Shown piece by piece: positions 11,693 to 19,682 of a stretch of DNA of 64,000 bases (positions are counted from its first letter, which is position 1; each line of letters starts with the position of its first letter). The position numbers and the translations under genes are program-made. The notes beneath the pieces were generated by a model that saw nothing but the letters and a program-made list of their open reading frames with translations, searched no databases and was not told the origin of the DNA. The stretch spans positions 385,673 through 449,672 of the forward strand of contig NW_003314311.1 in assembly GCF_000143415.4 (NCBI RefSeq), given 5' to 3'. The stretch comes from Selaginella moellendorffii (Eukaryota; Streptophyta; Lycopodiopsida; Selaginellales; Selaginellaceae).

Positions 11693-12540
11693 TGTCGTGA
11701 ATGCGACTTCGGGTATCGAAAGTTGTGCACTTGGTAGTCCTTTCTGATATTCTTTCTTTACTGCCATGACGGTAGGAGATCAGTATTGTTGGACTCATTA
11801 TCAATTCCCACTTGAACTAGTTGAGAAATTGGTCAATGACCATGCACCTAAATTAGATAAACATAAGGTAAAAACCCTATATATTTTTTGCTGAGCATAC
11901 TCGGCCTGGTTTAAGAAACTTGTGTCATTAGCTTGCACTTGCTAGTATCAAGAATATATCAAGAACAATATTGTATCAAGAACAATATTGAAATTGATCC
12001 CTCAATATTCGTTAAATGGTAACTTAATGTATCTGCCAAACACACTTGCTATCATGCCCTTTGTGTTAGTTTCATTCTAATTCCAAATGCTATTTATGGA
12101 AAATGTTCAGATTCACTTATTTGGCATATCTACGGAGTGTAGAAATTGTCTTGAACACAATGGTGTTCATCCCATGTCTAAATTCACAATCTAGGAACAT
12201 TCCATATTTAGTAAGTTTCGAGCTTATCCCAGATACTAACTCCTGATACTAAGGGAGGCTTGGGGTGAAAGCCCAAAGCGTGTGTTCCTCAAGGAAGGGG
12301 CATAGTTGACCAATCTAAGACATAGTCTAACTCCCGTTTGCATACCTGTCCTTTAACTGCATCCGGCTTGGGTCTAAGCCCAAGTTTCATTCCATGCTAG
12401 TTGGTGGAGTACCCATATCCTTGCGTTAGGCCACCGGTATGCTGAAATAGCGTCAAATTTCATTTGGCTCCATTTTGCATGCTGATCCAAACATTGGGAT
12501 GGTTAGGACTGATCCAAGTTACTCTATGCTCCTGTTGTAA
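11693..12540 (+). mobile_element. Truncated LTR family 1 copy
   Basis: Starts with TGTCGTGAATGCGACTTCGG and is collinear with the LTRs at 18525 and 24678 until about 12540, where the match stops roughly 190-250 bp before the LTR end. It differs by a short internal loss after 'GTGTTCCTCAAGG', where the complete LTRs have a G-tract. No matching internal region follows, so it is a solo or truncated LTR. Confidence 0.8.
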
Positions 12541-12816
12541 GGAACCAACTCCCCAAGGTGTCGTAGGCTAAAGGATCCCCAAAAGCACAACCGAAATGAT
12601 AAAGAGTTCATCGGATGGGACCGAGTCTAAGATTGAGTCAAAGACCGACTCTGAGACTGAGTTCAAGACAAAGTCCAGGATCAAGTCTGAGGCTAACTCT
12701 GAGACCAAGTTCGAGACCGAGTTCGAGACCAAGTTCGAGACAGAGTCCGAGATCCAGGGGGGGGGGGGGGGGGGGGGCTGCAGGGGGTTCCAAAATTATA
12801 GTAGGGATAGTGAGTG
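12541..12816 (+). repeat. Recombinant repeat piece: minisatellite, G-tract, LTR1-like end
   Basis: From 12605 to 12756 there is a short GA-rich minisatellite (units such as GAGTTCGAGACC AAG) like the one inside LTR family 2. An uninterrupted run of 21 G follows (12757-12777). Then comes 'CTGCAGGGGGTTCCAAAATTATAGTAGGGATAG', broken here into its parts: CTGCAGGGGGTTCC and TATAGTAGGGATAGTG, which match the LTR family 1 middle. The piece ends where LTR2 begins (TGAGATATAAAATCC at 12817). Confidence 0.55.
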
Positions 12817-12888
12817 TGAGATATAAAATCCCTAGGCCCCAAAGTGGAGCTGAAAGGGTGTGGTAGTGGCTGAAGCGAAAGCCAAATG
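12817..12888 (+). mobile_element. LTR family 2, copy A, first segment
   Basis: Begins TGAGATATAAAATCCC and matches 29311-29397. It breaks off after ...GCCAAATG because the chromovirus 12889-16521 is inserted here; the same LTR resumes at 16527. The last five bases (12884-12888, AAATG) are the left target-site duplication of that insertion. Confidence 0.85.
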
Positions 12889-13223
12889 TGTCAAGACCCC
12901 TGACAAGATCAAGACTGGAAAATGCAAAAAGACAAAGAAAAAAGCTAGTGGAAACAAAGAAAAAGCCTTAGACTGGCGTTGATTCAGATTGTGGAGAAAT
13001 GGAACAAGGCTAACCTATATATACTATATGTTGATGAAGCTCCACCACTCTTGGATCGAGGATGGCCTAAATATAGCTGAGGTCGAGGATGCGCCACATC
13101 ATCATCAGGAATGTGGCTCGAGACTCAGGAATCGGGAAGTGTCTCGAGAGTCAGGAATGTGGTCTGCAGGTCAGGAATCCGGCGAGAGTTAGGAATGTGG
13201 CAAGAATTGGGGGATTCCTGACA
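12889..13223 (-). repeat. 3' LTR of the chromovirus (335 bp)
   Basis: Plus-strand ends are TGTCAAGACC... and ...TTCCTGACA, giving TG...CA on both strands. It lacks one of two 26-bp repeats present in the other LTR. It contains the TATA element and the 15-mer (12980-12994) complementary to the primer site. Confidence 0.92.
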
Positions 13224-13234
13224 GCACCCCCTCC
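13224..13234 (-). other. Polypurine tract of the chromovirus
   Basis: On the minus strand GGAGGGGGTGC directly precedes the 3' LTR and directly follows the pol stop codon (13235-13237), the normal place for plus-strand primer formation. Confidence 0.8.
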
Positions 13235-15186
13235 TCAAGAACGAGTGGAACGAGGATGTGAACGAGAACGAAGAGGAGGATGAGATGAGCGGCGAGGGAT
13301 GGGAGATGGAGAAAAAGAATGAGGACTGGGACAAGAAGGATAGCGGCGGTGGAAGTCCTGAACGCAAAGTCGGAGGCGTCAGCCTCGATGAAGAAAGGTT
13401 GTGAGGAATCAGCATGGATCAAGACAGGAGCAGAACTGAAAGCCGCCTTGAGTGTGTCGAAGGCCTACTGGGCAGCAGCAGACCAAGAGAAGGGAACATC
13501 CTTGCGAGTGAGATGTGTGAGAGGAAGGACAATGTCAGAGTAGTGATCAATGAATTTGCGGTAGAAGTTGGCGAAGCCAAGGAAAACCTGAACATCCGAC
13601 ATTGATTGTGGAGGCTCCCATTCGAGAATAGTCTTGACTTTGGCAGGATCCATCGTGATACCCTCAGGAGTGACAAAGTACCCAAGGAACTCCACAGACT
13701 GCTGATTAAAGGAACATTTCTCAAGCTTCGCATATAGGCCATGTTCTCGCAGCTTTGCTAGCACCTTGCGTACATGTTCGTCGTGCTCCTCCTGAGTTTT
13801 TGAGTAGATGAGGATGTCATCGAGGTAGACGATCACCATCTGATCAAGAAACTCCCGAAAGACGTCGTTCGCCATGTGTTGGAAAACTGCTGGAGCATTT
13901 GTCAAGCCAAATGGCATGACAGTGTACTCGAAGTGGCCATAGCGGGTTCGGAACGCAGTCTTCCATTCATCACCAAGCCGGATCCGGATCAGGTTGTATG
14001 CTCCACGGAGGTCGATCTTGGTGAAGAAGCGGGCACCGTCGAGGCGTTCCAACAGGTCCGAGATCAGGGGCAGCGGATAATGGTTCCGAACAGTCACCTT
14101 GTTCAAACCTCGGTAGTCGATGACTAGCCGCAAGCTCCCATCCTTCTTCTTGACAAAGAAGACAGGTGCTCCAGCCGGGGACTGCGAATGCTGAATGTAG
14201 CCCGAGGCAAGGTTCTCATCCACGTACTCTTTGAGGGCCTTAAGCTCGGACGGGGATAACCCGTAGATAGGCCCCCATGGAGGTGACGCTCCTTCCTGTA
14301 AATCAATGGGACAATCATAAGGCCGATGAACAGGCAGTACATTAGCTTTTTTCTTGTCAAACACATCCCCAAAATCATGATACTTCTCAGGAAGATTGAC
14401 AGGAGAAACATGCAAAGCAAAAAGAAAAAGAGGTTCTTCATGAAGGAGTTCTTTCATAGTGATTGTGGAGATAGGAGGAGGCGTACGACTAAATGGAATG
14501 ATGAGACAAGGGTACAGTCCAGTGTAAGATGGAAGAGAGGAAAAAGAAGAGGGTGAAAACTTTATAGAGTCAGGAACAGAACCCCGATTTGAGTTTAGGA
14601 AACTTTTCCTTATTCGGACTCGATGAACAGCAGGGGAAGCCGTGGGAGAGATGAGCTGTAATTCCTTCCAACAGATCTGAGGCTGATGTAGTTGGAACCA
14701 AGGAAGACCGAGCACCACAGAGGAGGACTTGCTGTTGATGATGTTGAAGGCGATATCGGTGACGGTGGACCCGATGTGTACTCGAACGGGCAATGTTTCC
14801 CTAAGTCCAGAAGATGGAGACACAAAATGCCCGCCGATGCCTTCAACCCTCAAATCCCGTATGGTAGGAGAAAGAGGAACGTGATGTCGGGCAGCAAAGT
14901 CCATGTCCATGAAGCAGAAAGTTGCACCCTAGTCCAGTAACGCCAGAGCCTTGAGTCCTAATTGTCCGGTGAAAGAAAGGAGACATGGGACGCGGAAGTT
15001 GCGGGAATTGGTGGTGGCTTTGATGAAAGGTGGTGAGGAGCTTGATAAAGAAGAAAAGTGATTTTTATTCGGGGAGTCTAAACAGACAGCTCCTACTCTG
15101 TTGGGACAAGGTCGTTTCCCGACTGCAATAGAGGTGGACTTTGAGGCAGAGTGAACTCGAGCAGTCGAGGAGGCTTCTTGGGACAT
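13235..15186 (-). pseudogene. pol of the chromovirus: protease, reverse transcriptase, deleted remainder
   Basis: The frame runs into the protease, where the active-site triad D-S/T-G reads D-stop-G (TAG at about 14926). The line 'ATFCFMDMDFAARH' follows. Reverse transcriptase is long and clean: 'PLISDLLERLDGARFFTKIDL', shortened here to its signature motifs FTKIDLRGAY, MPFGLTNAP and the catalytic YLDD. A second in-frame TAG follows 'FSWSAAAQ' at 13465. RNase H then begins (EADASDFA) and stops at 13363, where a deletion joins it, out of frame, to 'QDFHRRYPSCP'. That is the last helix of a chromodomain, and a natural-looking stop lies at 13235-13237. Integrase is gone. The product cannot support transposition on its own. 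Confidence 0.88.
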
Positions 15187-16064
15187 ACAGCTGCTTTGTG
15201 ATTAGGATTAGCACAATAGAGGCAAAGATTATGAGATATTCGACGTTGCTTCTCAGCAGGACTCAACTTCCCTCTAATGAGTCGGGGAGTACCAGAAATA
15301 TCCATCGGAACCGGAGCAGTAGGTTCAGGAGTATGCCCTGAAGACTCAAGCTGGGATTCCTGAGTCTGGGACGGAAAAAACAATGGCGCGGCGACTTTCC
15401 TAACGACGTTCAAAGAGACGATTGTCACATCGAACAGCTTTGTTGATGGCATCCGACAGGTCCTTGGGATCCTCCATGGTGAGTAACAAATCCTTGACAC
15501 CGTTGTTGAGGCCGAAACGAAATTGGTCAATCAGGGCCCGCTCATCCCACTGAGTGTCCAAAGCAAGGAGTTGGAACTCTACAACGTAGATCGAGGCAGG
15601 ACGAGACCCCTGAGAGAGACGTCTCATCTTTGTGGTAGCAGCCCGAACCCGATCCGTCTCGCCAAAACATGCTTCGAGCTTCTCTTTGAACAATTGAAGA
15701 TCCATCAGCTCTGGAACCACGACCCCTTTCATGCTCTTCTCCAGAAGAGGAGAAAACCATGACAAAGCTGCACCTTCGAGCAACGTCCCAATTGCGCCGA
15801 TTTGAGACTCGGGAGTAGGGTACCGCCGATGTTGAAGTGCGAAGATCAACTCCATCTGGTTCAGGAATCCGCGCAGCTCCGAACGCTTGCCTGAAATTTT
15901 GCCGGGAAGCTCACCTTCGGTTCAGGAACTTTGCTGGATCCTTGAGCCGAAAGTGAAGCAAGCTCCTGCTGCATGCGAAGAAGGGTCGCCTTCAGCTTGG
16001 TATTCTCAGACTGGATTTTTGCAAGGACTTCAGCAAAGAAATCAGGATGGCTTGGAGACTCCAT
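15093..16064 (-). pseudogene. gag of the chromovirus, two frameshifts
   Basis: Gag packages the element RNA. The start at 16064 (MESPSHPDFF) is followed by a short coiled coil. The capsid-like part follows ('RGFLNQMELIFALQ', 'GAALSWFSPLLEK'), a pattern typical of sushi/Tf1-type Gag. One CCHC zinc knuckle near 15215-15170 (CLYC, H, C with 2-4-4 spacing) ends it. Two breaks are seen: a frame change in the T-run near 15892-15900, and a TAG followed by a frame change near 15410. The end overlaps the pol frame by about 90 bp (15093-15186), which would require a programmed shift in an intact relative. Confidence 0.85.
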
Positions 16065-16143
16065 TGGCAAGAAGAAAGAAAAAAGGGGGAAAAAAAGGCA
16101 AAGGTAATCAAACAATCAAAACAAAAATCAAAAAACGAAAAAA

Positions 16144-16158
16144 CACAATCTGAATCAA
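16144..16158 (-). other. Putative self-priming primer binding site
   Basis: The 15 bases TTGATTCAGATTGTG (minus strand) begin two bases after the 5' LTR. They do not match the usual plant initiator-Met primer site (TGGTATCAGAG). They are a perfect complement of 16251-16265 in the same LTR and of 12980-12994 in the other LTR. This spacing and complementarity follow the Tf1/sushi model in which the transcript's own 5' end folds back as primer. Confidence 0.65.
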
Positions 16159-16160
16159 AC

Positions 16161-16521
16161 TGTCAAGACCCCTGACAAGATCAAGACTGGAAAATGCAAA
16201 AAGACAAAGAAAAAAGCTAGTGGAAACAAAGAAGAGGCCTTAGACTGGCGTTGATTCAGATTGTGGAGAAATGGAACAAGGCTAACCTATATATACTATA
16301 GGTTGATGAAGCTCCACCACTCTTGGATCGAGGACGGCCTAAATATAGCTGAGGTCGAGGAGGCGCCACATCATCATCAGGAATGTGGCTCGAGACTCAG
16401 GAATCGGGAAGTGTCTCGAGAGTCAGGAATAGGGAAGTGTCTCGAGAGTCAGGAATGTGGTCTGCAGGTCAGGAATCCGGCGAGAGTTAGGAATGTGGCA
16501 AGAATTGGGGGATTCCTGACA
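16161..16521 (-). repeat. 5' LTR of the chromovirus (361 bp)
   Basis: On the minus strand this is the LTR that drives transcription. U3 (about 16521-16265) holds six copies of a TCAGGAATnnGG-like motif (one reads TTAGGAAT) between about 16377 and 16521, including a 26-bp tandem duplication absent from the other LTR. TATATATA lies at 16295-16288. The expected R-U5 part is about 16264-16161 (104 nt). Confidence 0.92.
16260..16297 (-). promoter_or_regulatory. LTR promoter: TATA box and predicted transcript start
   Basis: TATATATA on the minus strand has its first T at 16295. Plant transcripts usually start about 30 bases downstream, on a pyrimidine-purine step; here CA at 16265-16264 is 30-31 bases away. 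The predicted 5' end of the RNA would therefore read ACAATCTGAATCAA, which is complementary to the primer site at 16144-16158. The start is predicted, not shown. Confidence 0.6.
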
Positions 16522-16526
16522 AAATG

Positions 16527-18524
16527 AACATAACGCGTTTGGACTAAAAGCTCTGACTTGAAAGGTCGAGAGCAGGAGTGGAACTCCTAACAAAGTGCTC
16601 AAGGAACAAGTGCAAAACAAGCAATAAGTGAGTCTCTAAAAAAGGGACATGAGAGGACCCGAGATGGAGTCCAAGATGGAGTCCGAGATGTAGTCCGAGA
16701 TGGACCCGAAATGGAGTCCGAGATGGACCCAAGATAGAGTCCGAGATGGAGTCCGAGATGGACCAAGATGGAGTCCAAGATGGAGTTCGAGATGGACCCG
16801 AGATGGAGCCCAAGATGGACTAAGATGGACTTGCAATGGAATTCGAGATGGAGTTCGAGATAGACCCGAGATGAAGTTCAAGATAGACCCGAGATGAAGT
16901 CCAAGATGGAATCTGAGATGGAGTCCGAGAAGGACCCGAGATGGAGTTCGAGATGGAGTTCGAGATGGACCCAAGATGGAGCCCGAGATGGAGTTTGAGA
17001 TAGAGTCCGAGATGGACCGAGATGGACTTGAGATGGAATCTGAGATGGAGTCTGAGATGGACCCGAGATGGAGTTCGAGATGGACCCGAGATGAAGTCTG
17101 AGATGGAGTCTGAGATGAAATCCGAAATGGAGTCCGAGAAGGACCCAAGATGGAGTCCGAAGTTGAGATTGAGACTGAGACCGTGACCGAGACCGAGATC
17201 GGGACCAAGACCAAGACCAAGGCCGAGGCCAAGACCGAGCCAAAGCCCGAGTCCAAGTCCAAGTCTGACGGGGTGAAAGCCCAAAGCGTTCGTCTCCCAG
17301 ACCCTGGGGGGTTTAGTGAGCTCCAAAAGTATAGTGAGGGGGAGGACTGTAGTGGAGCCAGTTTGGCCAGGAAAGGCTAGTTTATCCCCCCAGGTGTTGG
17401 GTGACGGGATAACCACCGGGAAGTCCAAAGCTAGAGTGAACACAGACCGACAAGTGGGGTAGTTTGGTGAAGTGTTCAAGAGCCAACTCTAGTTCCCCCG
17501 GGAGATTGAATGGTCGATGCTCCAAGTCCAAGTGTGGGTGGCACTACCTACTTGGATACCTGGCGTGGCTCAACAGAATCTCGTTCTAAGCCCATGGCTA
17601 GAGCACCCAAAGGTGGAAGGCGGGGAGAGTACCCATGAGGCTCATGTAGGGCCATGGTGTTCCGAAATGTTGTCTCAAAGTCCCAGGCTGTGGAAAGGAA
17701 GACGAGTAGCCCTCTGGTGTGGTGACCAAAGACACAATCACATGGTGAGGAAGTCCCAAATGACTGTGGGACTTAGTGGTCGGGCCTGTGGGCCTCGATC
17801 CAGTGGTAGTGTTGGCGAACACGACCATGGGCAGAAAGGAACTTAGTGGGGACCGGAAAAGGGATATTAGGGAAAGCTTTTCCCTATGTCTGCAGGTATC
17901 ATAAGGATGCTAAGGAGTGGATCTGGGATGATCACTCATTTATGGATGGCTTAGTCTTTGAGAGACGAGACTGTGATGTAGGTGGTGTCAGACCACCGGT
18001 GTGACCAAGGTGAATGGGCATGGTCTTAGCGTAATAGGCTGATATGTCGGTGGTATCTTGGGGTTTCGATTATGGGGTTGGACACATGGAGCACTTGGAC
18101 CAAGTGCAAAGGTTGAGTGGCATGGATGCCATTCTCGGGGCAAGCAAGCCCCAAGTCCTGAGTTGGACTTATGGAGGTTGTGAATGAGACTCTTCCAAGT
18201 GGTCAGAAGTATGGTTAAGTGACTAAAGTAGAATGGAAAAATTTAGTTGTTTACAGTGAGGTCTAGGAACCAGTCTTGAAGGAACTCTCCAGTGGTGCTT
18301 CTAAATTGACTTGAGGTTGAGATTGGGACCGAGGGGCCTTGGGTGGGAGTGAGCATGGACATGGGTGGGAGTGAGCATGGATATAGGTGGTGCCGGAGGG
18401 GCCACATAAGGAAATGCTCAAAAGCAGCTCCCACTTCTGGAAGGGAAACTGGCTGCAGTGCTCCTGGCTCATGTGGAGTGGTGCCCCACTTGAGTACCTT
18501 GCCGCTCATTGGTCCTTGCCCTTC
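16527..18524 (+). mobile_element. LTR family 2, copy A, second segment
   Basis: Resumes the LTR2 sequence after the chromovirus and is collinear with 29400-30600, with a much longer minisatellite (16660-17270). It ends at the five bases CCTTC (18520-18524), the left target duplication of the element inserted at 18525. The uninterrupted copy B reads straight through this point. Confidence 0.85.
16660..17270. repeat. LTR2 minisatellite, 11-12 bp units grading into 6-bp units
   Basis: About 40 head-to-tail units of the kind GAGATGGAGTCC / GAGATGGACCC fill 16660-17150. From 17156 to 17270 units of the kind GAGACC / AAGACC / AAGGCC follow. The strand asymmetry is extreme (plus strand almost free of T except in ATGG and GTCC). 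As a result all three minus-strand frames stay open for 270-660 bp. These readings are low-complexity Ser/Asp/Ile/Leu strings and I do not take them as genes. Copies B and C carry only about 220 and 175 bp of it. Confidence 0.85.
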
Positions 18525-19669
18525 CGTCGTGAATGTGACTTCAGGTATCGAAAGTTACCTATCGACCAGTCTTTACGGACACTCTTACCTTACTGCCATA
18601 ATGGCAGGAGGTCGGTATTGCTAGACCTTTTATTAGTCCCTCTTGTGCTAGTGGAGCTAACTGGGCATTTTGAGTGTACTTAGACCGGACGAGCATAAGG
18701 ACGGAATCCTACGTGTTATTAGCTAAGCATACTTTGCCCGGTAAGGAGTTCCCGTCTCGTTATGTCATGCACTGGCTAGTGACAAGAACCCTCGCATATT
18801 GAGATTAGTCCCTCAATATTGCTGGATGATAGCTTACCGTGTTTGCCAAACACCCTCGCTATCATGCCTTTTGTGTTAGTCTCATTTCGGTCCTAAATGC
18901 TAATTATGGAAAGTGTCTAGATTTGCTCATTTTGCATATCTACGGAATATAGAGATTGTCCTGAACACAATGGTGTTCGTCCCGTGTCCAAATTCGCAAT
19001 CTAGCGCCATTCCACATTTAGTAAGTTTCAAGCTTGTCCCAGAGACTAACTCCTGATACTAAGGAAGGCTTGGGGTGAAAGCCCAAAGCATGTGTTCCTC
19101 AAGGGGGGGGGGGGGGGGGGGGTTCCAAACGTATAGTAGGGATAGTAGGTAAGTCGGGCATGGCTGACCAACCTGAGGCATAGTTTAGCTCCCACTTGCG
19201 TGTTTGTCTTTGTTCTGCGTCTGGCTTGGGTCTAAGCCCAAGTTCCACACCATGCTAGTTGGTGGAATACCCATGTCCTTGCATTAGACCACCGGTATGT
19301 CGAAATAGCGCCAGACTCCGTTTAGCTCCATTTTGCATGTTGGTCCTGGCATTGGGATGCTGGTTACTCTAGGACTGTTCCAAGTCGCTCCAGGCTCCTA
19401 TCCCTTTGCTCCTTGGGCTTTATTCTCGGGAGTTGCTACGTGGTTTGGTTCCGTCACTCCTTGGCTTCGTGCTTGGGAGTTTGGCACCGTTCCTTCGTTC
19501 AGTGGCCCAAGGCCCTGAACCTTGGGTTCCTATGGACACGTGGTATGGACACGTGGCATATGACACATGGTATCTGTCACATGGCACAAAGAGGGTTTAG
19601 GTTCCGCTTCGTGGTGTTATCCTATGGTAAATCACCATAGGATAAAGGGTCAAAACCACATGCGCTACA
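18525..19669 (+). repeat. 5' LTR, family 1 (1145 bp)
   Basis: Starts CGTCGTGAATGTGAC (the first T is mutated to C) and ends GCGCTACA. It has a run of 20 G at 19103-19122. It also holds about 36 bp absent from the 3' LTR, containing a perfect 10-bp inverted repeat (19619-19628 and 19634-19643, loop AAATC). Confidence 0.92.
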
Positions 19670-19671
19670 TT

Positions 19672-19682
19672 TGGTATCAGAG
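19672..19682 (+). other. Primer binding site (initiator Met-tRNA type)
   Basis: TGGTATCAGAG two bases after the 5' LTR is the usual site complementary to the 3' end of plant initiator methionine tRNA. Confidence 0.88.

Larger units (their letters stand above)
12889..16521 (-). mobile_element. Non-autonomous chromovirus (Ty3/gypsy), minus strand, 3.63 kb
   Basis: A structurally complete LTR retrotransposon with two LTRs (12889-13223 and 16161-16521), a polypurine tract, a primer site and a 5-bp target duplication AAATG (12884-12888 and 16522-16526). The LTRs differ by only five substitutions and a 26-bp tandem duplication, so the insertion is young. Gag has two frameshifts. Pol has a stop at the protease active site, another stop after reverse transcriptase, and a large deletion of RNase H, integrase and most of the chromodomain. 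The reverse transcriptase and Gag wording (for example RGFLNQMELIFALQ) resembles fungal chromoviruses and vertebrate sushi elements more than ordinary plant chromoviruses. From memory, Tcn1-like chromoviruses shared by fungi, mosses and lycophytes fit; a phylogeny is needed. Confidence 0.9.

Noticed and set aside
12596-12866. Open frames over the G-tract (Lys/Glu/Thr- and Gly-rich readings)
   Set aside because: They follow from minisatellite and homopolymer composition inside LTR sequence.
16544-17479. Several overlapping open frames on the minus strand with Ser/Asp/Ile/Leu repeats
   Set aside because: They come from the GA-rich minisatellite, which lacks stops in all three reverse frames. 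No domain, start context or conservation of one frame is visible.
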